From Catellatospora sichuanensis (GTDB taxonomy: Bacteria > Actinomycetota > Actinomycetes > Mycobacteriales > Micromonosporaceae): a DNA stretch of 64,000 bases. A program made the position numbers and the translations under genes. Within the stretch, counting starts at the first letter, position 1. Each line of letters begins with the position of its first letter. Of the stretch, positions 7,297 to 16,115 are shown piece by piece. The notes beneath the pieces are model-generated. The model ran no database searches. It was not told where the DNA came from and was given only the letters and a program-made list of their open reading frames with translations. The stretch lies in the NCBI RefSeq assembly GCF_007483665.1, contig NZ_ML660183.1, forward strand, positions 124,001 to 188,000. The letters run 5' to 3'.

Positions 7297-10200
7297 GTGT
7301 CCACCTTCGTCGGCCGCCAAGACGCCCTGTCCCGCCTCGCGGCCGCGCTGGCCACGACCGGCGGCACCGGCTGGCGCCGGCCCGCACTGGTACTGGTCAG
7401 CGGCGAAGCCGGGATCGGCAAGACCGCACTGCTGGCCAGGTTCACCACCGACGCCGCCACCGCAGGCACCCGCACCGCATGGGGCACCTGCTGGAACGGC
7501 GAGCAGGCACCCGCGTACTGGCCGTGGACCCAGGTGCTGCGCTGCCTCGACGAACCCGGTCCGCAGCCAGGACAAGCCACCGCCGTGCCCGCGGCGAGCC
7601 TGCTCGACGCAGGACCGCCCAGCGGCGACGGGGCCGCCGGCCGGCTGCGCGTCTTCGACGCCGTCGCCCGCACCCTGGCCGCAGCCGTCCGCCAGGCACC
7701 GGTCGTGGTCGTCCTCGACGACCTCCAGTGGACCGACGACGCCAGCCTGGAACTGCTGCGCTTCCTCACCGGCACGACCTACCCCGGCGCGCTGCTGCTC
7801 CTGGCCGCCTACCGCCCCGACGAACTCGCCGGCCCGGCCGCCACCACAATGGCCGACGTCGCGCTCCTGGCCGAACGCCTGCCACTGCGCGGCCTGTCCC
7901 CCCAGGAGATCACCGACCTGGTCCAAGCCGTCGCGGGCCCTACCGCAGCCGACCAGTGGGCACCGGTGGTACATGAACGCAGCGGCGGACACCCGTTCTT
8001 CGCCGCCGAACTCAGCCGACTGATCTCCGACGGCCCCGCGGTCGGCGCCGTACCCGCCGCAGTACGGGAGGTCATCGCGCGACGCACCTCCCGGCTGTCA
8101 GCCGACTGCGCCCGCCTGGTCGAAGCCGCCGCGGTCGGCACCGGCACGCTACTGCCCGACGTGCTCGCCGAGGTCACCGGACAGCCGCCCGCCCGCATCA
8201 CCGACCTGACCGAACAGGCCACCGCCGCCGGCATCCTGACCCCCGCCGCCGACGGGACCCGCTTCACCCACGACCTCTACCGCGAATCGATCTACTCGGG
8301 ACTGTCCACCGCACAACGCCTGCACCTGCACGCCCAGCTCGCCGCGGCGTTACAGCGCCGACACGAACGCGGCGGAACCGTGTTCGCCGCCGAGATCGCC
8401 CACCACTGCACCGCCGCCCTCCCGCACACCATCACCCCGGCCCTGCACTGGGCCCGCCGCGCCGCACAGGCCGACGCCGACCGGTACGCGTTCACCGACG
8501 CCGCCGCCCACCTCGGCCGCGTCCGCACCGCCGCCCTGACCACCGGTGCGGCCCTCAGCGACACCGACCACGTCGACCTGCTCACCGCCGAAGCCGACCA
8601 CCGCCTCCGCGCCGGCGACACCGCAACGGCACGCGACCTGCTCGACACCGCATGGCAGCGCGCCCGACACACCGGCGCACCAGACCTGATCGGCACGGTC
8701 GCGCTGGGCATCGACCGCATCGGCGCCCGGTTCGCCATGCCACGCACCGACCTGGTCGACCGCCTCGAACAGGCCCACCACGCCCTGTCCGGCACCACCA
8801 CCGCCACCGAAGCACAGGTCACCGCCGCGCTCGCCCGGCAACTACAACACTCCGTGCCCGCCGACCGGCCGCGCGCCGCACCGCTGGCCGAACACGCCAT
8901 CGCCGTCGCCCGCCACATCGCCGACCCGGCCACCCTCGCCGACTGCCTACTCGCCCAACACGACGTGCTGTGGACGCCCGGCACCGCCACCCGCCGGGCC
9001 GAGATCGCCACCGAGATCGGCGAACTGTCCCGGCAGGCCCACAACCCCGAACGCCAGACCCAAGCGCTGCTGCTCACCGCCACCGCGCAACTGGAGACCG
9101 CCAACCCCGCATTCCGGGCCACCCTGCACGCCTACGACCACGCCGCCCGGCAGCTACGCCAACCCCGCCACGACTACAACCTGCACATCCGCCGCGCCGC
9201 ACTCGCCCTGCTCGACGGCGACCTGGCCGCCGGCGAGCAGCTCAGCGCTCAAGCCGCCACACTCGGCGAAGCCGTCGGCGACGCCGACACCGGCAACGTC
9301 CGCATGTCACAGCGCCTCGAAATCGTCCGGGCCCGCGGCGACGCCGCGCAACTACGCGACACCGCCGCCGAAGCCGTCTCCTGGTGGGTCGGCGCACCCG
9401 CCCACGCACACGCCGTGGCCGCCGGCTTCTACGCCCGCGCCGGCGACCTCGACCTAGCCAGACGCGAACTGGACACCGTACTCGCGCTGCCGGACTGGCG
9501 CACCGACCGGTCCTACCTGTGGTCGGTGTTCGTCGGCGAACTCGCCACCGCCGCCGTCGCCCTCGACGACCGCCCCCTGTGCCGACAGCTGCTAGGCGAC
9601 CTGCTGCCGCTGTCGGAGACCTGCGCCGTCAACGCGGCACTGGTCGCGTTCATGGGCGCGCACGCCCACCGGATCGGATCGCTGCACGCGGCGCTGGCCG
9701 AGCAGGTCCCGGCCCGGCAGTGGCTGGGCCGCGCCGCCGAACTCCACCGGCGGCTGGGCGCCCGGAGCTGGCAGGCCGAGTCGCACGCGGCGATCGCCGC
9801 CCTCGACACGCAGCCACGAAAACCGCCCCCGCCCCGGCACCGTGACGGCGAGGTCACGCTACAACGGGTCGGCGACATGTGGCAGGCCCGATACCAAGGC
9901 CGGACCGTGTTCCTACGCGACTGCAAAGGGCTGCACGACCTCGCCGCGCTGCTCGCCGCGCCGGGCGTCGACCACCCCGCGCTCACCCTGGCCGGAGCCG
10001 CCGCAGCCGCCGCCGACCGGGCCGATCCGGTGCTGGACCGCACGGCACTGGCCGCCTACCGGCGACGCCTGGCAGCACTTGAACAGGAGATCGCCGACGC
10101 AGACGACGACCACGACCTCGGCCGCCGGCACGCCGCAACCGACGAACGCGAGCAGCTGCTGACCCAACTGCGCCAGGCCACCCGCCCGGACGGCCACAGC

Positions 10201-10359
10201 CGGCCCCTGGGCACCTCGGCGGCCGAGCGGGCCCGCAAGGCGGTGACCGCCCGCATCCGCGACGCGATCACCCGTATCCGCGAGGCGCTACCCGAGCTGG
10301 CCGCCCACCTGGATCGAACCGTACGAACCGGCAACACGTGCCGCTACGACCCGCGTTGA
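7297..10359 (+). CDS. Large AAA/STAND-type ATPase, regulatory-protein-like
   Basis: 1020 residues from GTG 7297; the sequence starts FVGRQDALSRL, the usual start of this family. Walker A is GEAGIGKT (36-43) and Walker B is VVVVLDD (136-142) followed by LQWTDD. A long helical, TPR-like middle (about 350-830, very Ala-rich) follows. The C-terminal 180 residues form a conserved coiled region (RRRLAALEQEIADADDDHD, then AAERARKAVTARIRDAI) ending TGNTCRYDP, which is known from actinobacterial ATPases related to adenylate-cyclase and LuxR/MalT-like regulators. No LuxR-type helix-turn-helix or cyclase domain is present, so how it signals is unclear. It is transcribed divergently from the methyltransferase gene. 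Confidence 0.85.
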   Translation: MSTFVGRQDALSRLAAALATTGGTGWRRPALVLVSGEAGIGKTALLARFTTDAATAGTRTAWGTCWNGEQAPAYWPWTQVLRCLDEPGPQPGQATAVPAASLLDAGPPSGDGAAGRLRVFDAVARTLAAAVRQAPVVVVLDDLQWTDDASLELLRFLTGTTYPGALLLLAAYRPDELAGPAATTMADVALLAERLPLRGLSPQEITDLVQAVAGPTAADQWAPVVHERSGGHPFFAAELSRLISDGPAVGAVPAAVREVIARRTSRLSADCARLVEAAAVGTGTLLPDVLAEVTGQPPARITDLTEQATAAGILTPAADGTRFTHDLYRESIYSGLSTAQRLHLHAQLAAALQRRHERGGTVFAAEIAHHCTAALPHTITPALHWARRAAQADADRYAFTDAAAHLGRVRTAALTTGAALSDTDHVDLLTAEADHRLRAGDTATARDLLDTAWQRARHTGAPDLIGTVALGIDRIGARFAMPRTDLVDRLEQAHHALSGTTTATEAQVTAALARQLQHSVPADRPRAAPLAEHAIAVARHIADPATLADCLLAQHDVLWTPGTATRRAEIATEIGELSRQAHNPERQTQALLLTATAQLETANPAFRATLHAYDHAARQLRQPRHDYNLHIRRAALALLDGDLAAGEQLSAQAATLGEAVGDADTGNVRMSQRLEIVRARGDAAQLRDTAAEAVSWWVGAPAHAHAVAAGFYARAGDLDLARRELDTVLALPDWRTDRSYLWSVFVGELATAAVALDDRPLCRQLLGDLLPLSETCAVNAALVAFMGAHAHRIGSLHAALAEQVPARQWLGRAAELHRRLGARSWQAESHAAIAALDTQPRKPPPPRHRDGEVTLQRVGDMWQARYQGRTVFLRDCKGLHDLAALLAAPGVDHPALTLAGAAAAAADRADPVLDRTALAAYRRRLAALEQEIADADDDHDLGRRHAATDEREQLLTQLRQATRPDGHSRPLGTSAAERARKAVTARIRDAITRIREALPELAAHLDRTVRTGNTCRYDPR

Positions 10360-10360
10360 C

Positions 10361-10380
10361 GGCGAGCGCCCACCGGCTCG
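10361..10380 (+). repeat. Orphan copy of a 20-base terminator-arm sequence
   Basis: The bases from TGACGGCGAGCGCC to CCGGC directly after the ATPase stop repeat the left arm of the terminator at 11496-11528 and its copy near 18.93 kb. Only one arm is present, so no hairpin forms. It marks another fragment of the repeat family spread through this window. Confidence 0.45.
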
Positions 10381-10464
10381 TCACCGTCGCCCTCGACGAG
10401 CAAACCGTCACCGCCTACGACGAGGCGGCGTGACACGACGCGGAATTCCGTCGCTCGGCGACGA

Positions 10465-10890
10465 TCACGTTCCTGGAGGATCAGGAAACCGGCGGTCGCA
10501 TTCTTCGCATAGCGTGAGTTCGATTCTGCGCCATCCGCGCAGCTCTGCAGCGGCACTGCACCACTCGCACACCGACTCGGACCGATGTGTGAACTCATCG
10601 GTGATCGCTTCCAGCATGGCGGACTGTTCGCTCGACCAGTACGGCTGGCCTTCTACCCGTGGGTGCGGCAAGGCCTGAAATGACAGCACGCCGTGTTTCT
10701 GCTCGACGTTCACCAGCACATACGTCGGAAACGCCGCTGCCAGCTGCTCGTGACACTCCCCCACGAGGCAACGCCAGCCCTCGCCAACCCAGGCGACGTC
10801 GAAATCACCGCCGGCATGAACACGTAGCCGATTGATCAACTCGGCGCTGTTCACCGGATCGAGGCACCACACAGACAAAGGCTGACACAT
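10465..10890 (-). CDS. Hypothetical protein with C-terminal zinc-ribbon cysteines
   Basis: 141 residues from ATG 10890. Near the C-terminus Cys108-x2-Cys111 and Cys128-x2-Cys131 form two CxxC knuckles, as expected for a zinc ribbon; His73/His75-like residues and other cysteines (Cys41, Cys46) lie before it. No membrane segment. It belongs to the common class of small actinobacterial proteins with unknown role and stands next to another small hypothetical gene on the same strand (stop at 10952 is on the far side of about 60 bases). Function not recognised. Confidence 0.65.
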   Translation of the reverse strand: MCQPLSVWCLDPVNSAELINRLRVHAGGDFDVAWVGEGWRCLVGECHEQLAAAFPTYVLVNVEQKHGVLSFQALPHPRVEGQPYWSSEQSAMLEAITDEFTHRSESVCEWCSAAAELRGWRRIELTLCEECDRRFPDPPGT

Positions 10891-10951
10891 GCCTCGCCGT
10901 CCACCAACCAGGAATCAGCGCATTACACGGCCAACCCCAAGGGACGCGGCA

Positions 10952-11329
10952 CTAGCGCCTGAAGGCGGCTGGGTCGGCGAGATACCGGTCAAGATCCGGA
11001 TCCTCCTGCAGCTCTTCGACCCGATCGGTGATCTGCCAGTCCGGTCCGAGTTCGCCACGGAGTCGGCTGACAGCTTGCTGGACCTCCTGGTTGAACCGGG
11101 CGCACTCATCCTCGCGCCAGGGACCAGGATCGGGCGGATAGTCCCAGTTCACCGAGGTGTCGTACCGCGCTGCAAGGTCTGCCAGCTCACGCCGTAGCGC
11201 TTCACTGATCGGGAGCCGGCCAAGGTCCACGGGATGGCCCCAGGCCCCCCAGGCAGCCTGCCCGCTCATCCACAGCACGCCGCCAGACCCGGCGTCGAAG
11301 AAGATCTGAGCGCGATGCACGGTTCCCAT
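10952..11329 (-). CDS. Hypothetical protein, about 125 aa
   Basis: A soluble protein starting at ATG 11329 (a TTG two codons earlier is also possible). The N-terminus (MGTVHRAQIFFDAGSGGVLW) looks like a beta-strand start; the middle has DLGRLPISEALRRELADLAARYD, then a Trp/Pro-rich DYPPDPGPW segment and an acidic helix. Similar small proteins with this LPISxxLRxxL pattern occur in streptomycetes beside contact-dependent or immunity-like genes, but I cannot assign a role. It is followed downstream on the same strand by the zinc-ribbon gene; an IS630 remnant lies just upstream. Confidence 0.65.
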   Translation of the reverse strand: MGTVHRAQIFFDAGSGGVLWMSGQAAWGAWGHPVDLGRLPISEALRRELADLAARYDTSVNWDYPPDPGPWREDECARFNQEVQQAVSRLRGELGPDWQITDRVEELQEDPDLDRYLADPAAFRR

Positions 11330-11346
11330 GGTCAAAGGAAGCTAGA

Positions 11347-11463
11347 TCATCTGTCAAGCAGCCACCAGTGTGCCGAGTCCTTGATTCGCTTGCAGTAAAC
11401 GGCGAGGCTGGCAAGGATCTCGTCGGCGGTCTTGGTCCACACGTACGGGCGTGGCTGCTCGTT
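11347..11463 (-). pseudogene. IS630-family transposase C-terminal remnant
   Basis: The last 38 codons of an IS630-type transposase are readable: NEQPRPYVWTKTADEILASL, then VAVYC-like AVYCKRIKDSAHW and a stop at 11347. The RPFxWTKTADxI phrase is the hallmark C-terminus of IS630 transposases. Everything upstream, including the DDE catalytic core, is gone and is replaced by the terminator region of the next gene. Two further scraps of the same motif lie in opposite orientation at about 35.75-35.84 kb. Confidence 0.65.
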
Positions 11464-11477
11464 CCACAGGTTCGCTC

Positions 11478-11653
11478 CGACGATCCGTGTCGACGGCGAG
11501 CGCCCACCGGCACACCGCCGGTGGGCGCTCGCAACGAGCCGGTCGGCCGTCAGCCCGCGACGGTGAACGCGTAATCGTAGGGGGCGGCGAAACGGGGCTC
11601 GCCGTTCGCGTCGTCGCCCAAATAGGGCAGGACGTTCAGGACCATCGGCCCGG
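11478..11653. repeat. Segmental repeat A (3' end of secreted gene plus terminator)
   Basis: This 176-base segment holds the last 34 codons of the secreted FN3-like gene and its terminator. It is repeated at 18915-19091 with about 90 percent visible identity, in the same orientation. See the copy for context. Confidence 0.75.
11496..11528. terminator. Strong hairpin after the secreted FN3-like gene
   Basis: GAGCGCCCACCGG and CCGGTGGGCGCTC form a 13-base perfect stem around a short CACACCG-type loop, about 20 bases downstream of the stop of the secreted protein gene (11550). There is no long T run, as usual in high-GC actinomycete terminators. A second, almost identical copy is at about 18.93 kb. 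Confidence 0.6.
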
Positions 11654-13118
11654 CCGCCGTCGGGGTGTACGTGAACGACGCCGTCCCGTCGGGGCCGGGC
11701 ACTGCATCGCCCGACTCCGCGCCGAGCGTGTAGTAGTACGTCACCACCTGCTCGCCGCCGGCGGGAGGCGTGAACGTGAACGTGCCGGGCACGCCCACGC
11801 CGCCGGTGGGCTCGCCGCCCTCGGCGTACACGTCGGAACTCACGCCCGCCGGACCCGCGAAGATCACATACACGTAGAGGGTCAGCGTCGGGGAGTAGTT
11901 GCCCGCCCGGTCGAGGGAACGGACCTTCAGCGTCCAGGAACCGCCGCCGGGCGCGGTGATCGCCGCCGTCGCCGTCCCGCCGACACCGTCGGCGTCCACC
12001 TGTCCCGGCGGCGGCGTGCACGTGTAGTGGCCCGCGTCGTCGGGTGCGCAGCTCGGCGAGCTGAACTCCGACCACGTGTACTGGTAGGCCGCGACGTCGG
12101 CGGCACCGCCGGCACCGAACGTGAACGTCGCCGTGCCGCCGACCCATGCCGTGGTGTCCGGGTCGTAGGCCGGTGACACGGCCGTCGGCATGGACGGTGC
12201 CGTCTTGTCGGCGATGAACGAGCACGTCGGCGACCACGGCGACGTGTTGAAGTAGTCACGGGCCCGCACCCGCCACGAGTACACGGCACCGTCGTGCGCC
12301 AGCGGCCCGAACCGGGCCACCGGGCCCGTCTCGACGGTGATCTCCTCAGGCGCGTCGGCCGGCCACAGCTGGTACTCGTAGTTCAGAAAGCCCCACGGGT
12401 CGTCGGCGTCGACGCCGCGGGCGTCCATCCACGGCTCGTCGGTCACGTACGGGTACGGCTCGGCCGTCGCGCACGGCTTGAAGTTGTTGTAGAGCGTCGT
12501 CGGGTCGATCACCGGCAGCGGGTCGTGGAACACCGACGTCGGTACACCGTACGCCGGGTCCAGGGTCCGGCCGTAGCGCAGCGCGGACTCGTGCGCGGCG
12601 GGCACCCGCAGCTCCAGCGTCAACGCCGGATCACCGCGCCGTACCGCCTCGTCGAACGCCGTCTGCAGCTCGGTGCCCAGGGCACCCGGGCAGTCGTAGT
12701 CCGACGGGGCCAGCTCGGCGACACGCTCGATCGCCTGCGGCGGGTTCGCCCAGGTCGGCGCGTTCGAGATGGGCGCGGTTCGCCACAGTTCGACCGTGCG
12801 CCGGGTGCAGTCGCCGGACAGCTCCTTCACCTTGAGGATCACGATGCGGACCGAGGAGCCCGAATAGGCGCGCAGGTCGAAGGTGACGTACACGCGGGAC
12901 AGGTGCTTGCGGCCCGCGGTGTCCTTCCATGCGCCGACCGGCACCGGTGCCGTGCCCCAGGCGAAAGCCCTGTGTGGGGCGCGACTGTCGGTGTAGCCGA
13001 GGTAGGTGGCCGTCGCGGGCCCGCTCAGCTCGGCCTGGGCGGGTGCGGCCCACAGCAGAGGCAGCGCGACGGCCGCACACAGCAGTGCGGCGCCCCGGCG
13101 AAGCGACAGGAGAGTCAA
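11550..13118 (-). CDS. Secreted multidomain protein with beta-sandwich (FN3/Ig-like) repeats
   Basis: 522 residues from a TTG at 13118, chosen because AAAGGA lies 6-7 bases upstream and a good signal peptide follows (hydrophobic core ALLCAAVALPLLW, cleavage after AQA about residue 29). The first 200 residues resemble the DNRLRE/CBM96-like beta domains often found in secreted actinobacterial proteins (AYSGSSVRIV, ANPPQAI). They are followed by about four beta-sandwich segments with FN3-like phrasing (YSWRVRARDYFNTSPWSP, WTLKVRSLDRAGNYSP, FTFTPPAGG) typical of cell-surface or extracellular matrix-binding proteins. No enzyme motif is visible. A hairpin terminator follows its stop. Confidence 0.75.
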   Translation of the reverse strand: MTLLSLRRGAALLCAAVALPLLWAAPAQAELSGPATATYLGYTDSRAPHRAFAWGTAPVPVGAWKDTAGRKHLSRVYVTFDLRAYSGSSVRIVILKVKELSGDCTRRTVELWRTAPISNAPTWANPPQAIERVAELAPSDYDCPGALGTELQTAFDEAVRRGDPALTLELRVPAAHESALRYGRTLDPAYGVPTSVFHDPLPVIDPTTLYNNFKPCATAEPYPYVTDEPWMDARGVDADDPWGFLNYEYQLWPADAPEEITVETGPVARFGPLAHDGAVYSWRVRARDYFNTSPWSPTCSFIADKTAPSMPTAVSPAYDPDTTAWVGGTATFTFGAGGAADVAAYQYTWSEFSSPSCAPDDAGHYTCTPPPGQVDADGVGGTATAAITAPGGGSWTLKVRSLDRAGNYSPTLTLYVYVIFAGPAGVSSDVYAEGGEPTGGVGVPGTFTFTPPAGGEQVVTYYYTLGAESGDAVPGPDGTASFTYTPTAAGPMVLNVLPYLGDDANGEPRFAAPYDYAFTVAG

Positions 13119-13218
13119 AAGTTCGTCCTTTCCGGACGCGGAAGATCGAAAGTTGCCCGATCGTAGCGGCCTGGCCTGATCTTCACCGACCTGTTTTCCG
13201 TCGTCACCGGCCTTCGAT

Positions 13219-13254
13219 TGCCGCGGTGGGTGGCAGCTGCCACCCACCGCGGCA
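13219..13254. terminator. 36-base perfect palindrome, likely terminator of the protease-like gene
   Basis: TGCCGCGGTGGGTGGCAG and its exact reverse complement follow each other with no spacer, 27 bases after the stop of the gene ending at 13281. Folded as RNA it gives a 16-base stem with a 4-base loop. Position fits a terminator, although a DNA-binding site shared with the divergent upstream region of the 13118 gene cannot be excluded. Confidence 0.6.
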
Positions 13255-13280
13255 GTCGGCGAGCAGAACGCATGCCCGCG

Positions 13281-15239
13281 TCAGTGCTCGTAGATCAGCC
13301 CCTTGCCCGGGTACAGGTACAGGTGGCCGTCACTGTCGAGCGCCGCCACGTCGGCGTTGCCGTCGCCGTCGATGTCGCCCAGGGCGACGCTGCGGAACCC
13401 GCCCCAGCCGGCCCCCTGGTCGCGCGGCGCCCAGAACGACGTGTCCATGTCCTCGATGGTCCCCTTGCCGGGGTACAGGCTCAGTCGGCCGTCGGTGTCG
13501 CGGGCGGCCAGGTCGGCGTCGGTGCCGCCGTCGAGGTCGCCCAGCGCGACGCTGACGACCCCGTCCCACCCGTCGCCCTGGTCACGAGCCGCCCAGAACG
13601 ACGGACCGTCGTCGTTGATGAAGCCCTTGCCCGGGTATATGTAGAGGTGGCCGTCGTTGTTGAGCCCGATCAGGTCGGCATCGGTGCCGCCGTCGAGGTT
13701 GCCCAGCGCGATGCTGCGGAACCCGCCCCACCCGTCGCCGTCGTCACGAGGCGCCCAGAACGACGAGCCTTCGTCTGCGATGACTCCCTTGCTGGGATAG
13801 ATGTAGAGGTGGCCGTTGTCGTTGAGGCCGACCAGGTCGGCGTCGCTGCCGCCGTCGAGGTTGCCCAGCGCGATGCTGCGGAACCCGCCCCACCCGTCGC
13901 CGCCGTCACGGGCCGCCCAGAACGATGCGCCGCCGTCCACGATGGCCCCCCTGCTGGGGTAGATGTACAGGTGGCCGTCGTCGTTGAGACCGGCCAGGTC
14001 GGCGTAGCCGTCGCCGTTGATGTCGCCGAGCGCGATGCTGCGGAACCCGCCCCACCCGTCGCCCTCGTCACGGGGCGCCAGGAACGACAACGACGTCGGC
14101 ACCGCCGTCTGCTCGGCTGCCCAGGTGGCGAGGTCGTCCAGGCGTGTGCCGGTGACGGCGGTGGTGCCCGCCGCGGTGTCAAAGCATCCGGCCTGGCCGG
14201 ATTCGGTTTGGATGGCGACGATGTCGCCGTCGGCGTTGAGGACGGGGCCGCCCGCCGCGCCCTTGCAGACAGGGCCGGAGAAGGTTCCGCTCAGGGTGGT
14301 GGCGGCGACGGCGGCGACGGTGGTGCCGGCGGTCTGTTGCGTGTCGCTGGTCCAAGCGGTGGCGGTCCGGCTGTAGCCGATGGACGACAGCACCGCACCG
14401 ACCGCCGGGGTGGTGCTGGACAGGTGCAACGCGGCGACGTCGGTGACGGCGCCGGCGAGTTTGGCCAGGACCACGTCCCGGTCGGTCCTGGGCACGAGCC
14501 GGGTGATCGCGATCGGGGCCTTGCCTGGCAGGACGAGATGCGCCTCACCGGCCGGCGGGCCGACCACCAGCGTGCCCTGACCGGAGTTCGGGGCGAAGCA
14601 GGCCCCAGCCGTCAGCGCCCAGCTGCCAGCGATGAGCGTCGCGGTGCAGCTTTTGCCGTCGGTGACGAGTTTGCCGACGGCCGGCTGCGCACCGGTGACA
14701 GCGGCCGGGCCGTCACCGGCGCGTAGCTGCAGCAGGATCGTCGGCGGGTTGTTCGGATCGGCGCCCAGGCCGACCTGGGTGCTGCCGTCGGGGTCGACGT
14801 CGACGGTGATCTCGTCACCGGCCTCGGTGGTCAGCTCGGCGGTCACCTCATGCCCGGTGCCGGCCCGCTGACCGTCGCCGCGGATCTCGTACACGCCAGG
14901 AACCTCAAGGTTCAACCAGCCCGCAGCAGCAGTCACCTTGAAACAGACCCGGCCGATGCCGTCGGCGCCGATCGTCTCGTCGGTGGTGTAGACCTTCAGC
15001 ACACCGAAGTCCCCGGACGGCGGCGTCGCACAATCCGCGATCACGATATGCCCGTCGCCCGACAGCAACCGCACATTCTGCTCGGCGAGAATCGCCGCAG
15101 CACCCGGATACACGCCGTCTTCCACCAGCGACGCCGCAGGATCCGCATGGGCGGGACCCGTCACCGCCAACACACCCAGAGACGACGCCAGCACGACGGC
15201 CGAAAAAGCCGCACAGCGATGCCTTGTTCTCATTTTCAC
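13281..15239 (-). CDS. Secreted trypsin-like pseudoprotease with five FG-GAP/VCBS repeats
   Basis: 652 residues. Signal peptide 1-32 (AHA cleavage), an N-terminal domain shared with two paralogues in this window (LVEDGVYPGA, SGDGHIVIADC, DETIGADGIGRVCF), a trypsin-like S1 core (about 195-380) and five tandem 53-residue FG-GAP/VCBS-type repeats (GDGWGGFRSIALGD, then HLYIYPSRG). In the S1 core the active-site segment reads LTAGACF with Ala213 where His is expected, the Asp255 region is kept, and the serine motif is GAAGGP with Ala329 instead of Ser. It therefore cannot work as a serine protease by the usual triad and probably binds a target. Terminator at 13219-13254. Confident in architecture, not in role. 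Confidence 0.88.
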   Translation of the reverse strand: MKMRTRHRCAAFSAVVLASSLGVLAVTGPAHADPAASLVEDGVYPGAAAILAEQNVRLLSGDGHIVIADCATPPSGDFGVLKVYTTDETIGADGIGRVCFKVTAAAGWLNLEVPGVYEIRGDGQRAGTGHEVTAELTTEAGDEITVDVDPDGSTQVGLGADPNNPPTILLQLRAGDGPAAVTGAQPAVGKLVTDGKSCTATLIAGSWALTAGACFAPNSGQGTLVVGPPAGEAHLVLPGKAPIAITRLVPRTDRDVVLAKLAGAVTDVAALHLSSTTPAVGAVLSSIGYSRTATAWTSDTQQTAGTTVAAVAATTLSGTFSGPVCKGAAGGPVLNADGDIVAIQTESGQAGCFDTAAGTTAVTGTRLDDLATWAAEQTAVPTSLSFLAPRDEGDGWGGFRSIALGDINGDGYADLAGLNDDGHLYIYPSRGAIVDGGASFWAARDGGDGWGGFRSIALGNLDGGSDADLVGLNDNGHLYIYPSKGVIADEGSSFWAPRDDGDGWGGFRSIALGNLDGGTDADLIGLNNDGHLYIYPGKGFINDDGPSFWAARDQGDGWDGVVSVALGDLDGGTDADLAARDTDGRLSLYPGKGTIEDMDTSFWAPRDQGAGWGGFRSVALGDIDGDGNADVAALDSDGHLYLYPGKGLIYEH

Positions 15240-15404
15240 CCCCGTGAATATGCCGCGAGCCAGATCACCCTCAGCGCGCGCACGTTATCGCCCCGCGCGC
15301 ACGACCGTCAATGGCGCGGCCAGAACCAGCCACAAAGGACACGACTTCGCCCGCACGAGTGTCGCGGGACAGCGGCGTCGGCAGCCGTGTCCCCATAATG
15401 GAGC

Positions 15405-15800
15405 GTGCTCACGCGCAGGTACTGCCGCATCGCGGCCGTCGTGTTCTTCCTGTTCGCCGCGTACCCGCTGGTCGTCAAACTGGCCGAACACCGGCTCGCA
15501 CACGACTGGGCGCACGTGGTGCTGCACCTGCTGTCCATGCTGGCGGCGGTGTACGCCGGCTGGATCGCCGCGACGGACCTGCCGGCGCGGCTGTTCACGT
15601 GGGCGGTCGGCGTCGGGTACACGCTGCTGGGCACGGTCGGCTGGTTCATCGACGGCCTGCTCCTGACGACACCCCTGGCGATCCCGCTCGCGCCCGTCGA
15701 CAACGTCTTCCACCTGGCCCTCGGGCTGGCCGCCCTGGCCGTGCTGGCCCGTGACCGGAACGTCCGCACCGTCCCCGGCACGAGCGGGCGGCTGGGCTGA
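15405..15800 (+). CDS. Small four-helix membrane protein, DUF4383-like
   Basis: 131 residues from GTG 15405. Four hydrophobic segments are seen: RIAAVVFFLFAAYPLVV, VVLHLLSMLAAVYAGWI, LFTWAVGVGYTLLGTVGWF and a last span with NVFHLALGLAALAVL. The N-x-x-H-x-x-L-G motif in the last span is characteristic of DUF4383-type integral membrane proteins, whose function is unknown. It is transcribed divergently from the protease-like gene, with about 165 bases between the starts. The ribosome binding site is weak (GGAG only a few bases before the start), so an upstream start remains possible. Confidence 0.65.
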   Translation: MLTRRYCRIAAVVFFLFAAYPLVVKLAEHRLAHDWAHVVLHLLSMLAAVYAGWIAATDLPARLFTWAVGVGYTLLGTVGWFIDGLLLTTPLAIPLAPVDNVFHLALGLAALAVLARDRNVRTVPGTSGRLG

Positions 15801-15819
15801 CGGCACCGCCGCGCAGGTC

Positions 15820-15901
15820 GGCAGGTTCGCCGTCCTCAGCCGGGCAGCAGCGCGGACACGGCCGACCCGAATATGAACGGCATGTCGCTGGACTGTTCCT
15901 C
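15820..15901 (-). pseudogene. 3' fragment of the small membrane protein gene at 19110 (repeat)
   Basis: About 80 bases copy the last codons, the stop and the bases beyond the stop of the small membrane protein gene at 19110-19340, with one 9-base gap. Only the end of that protein (LLPA region and upstream residues) is represented. The fragment runs directly into an FtsX-ectodomain-like remnant, so this is a junction between two unrelated broken genes. Confidence 0.7.
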
Positions 15902-16115
15902 ATCATCTCGGCAGGGCGGCCGTCGCTCGCCGCCCGATGCACGGCAACTCCCGCCATCGACCTCACCCGCGCCAAGGTCTCGCATTCGAACACCATCCCG
16001 GTGAAAGCAAGCAGGAACAACTGGGGCAGATTCCCCGGCTCGAGGCTCTTAACCAGGGTCGGGATCGTCCTTGAGCAACTCCTGGAAAATCTGCCACGCC
16101 CACTCGCGGGCTTCC
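15902..16115 (-). pseudogene. Decayed FtsX-ectodomain-like gene
   Basis: Reading the minus strand gives a block WQIFQELLKDDPDP, a frameshift, then LVKSLEPGNLPQLFLL, FTGMVFECETLARVRSMAGV. These match, in the same order, the FQELMKDSPD, PGELPESFQV and FDCEMLTRVKPMEGV segments of the intact gene at 4694-5227. Signal anchor and first half of the ectodomain are missing and at least one frameshift is present, so it is not expressed as a whole protein. It faces an HNH remnant on the plus strand. Confidence 0.7.
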
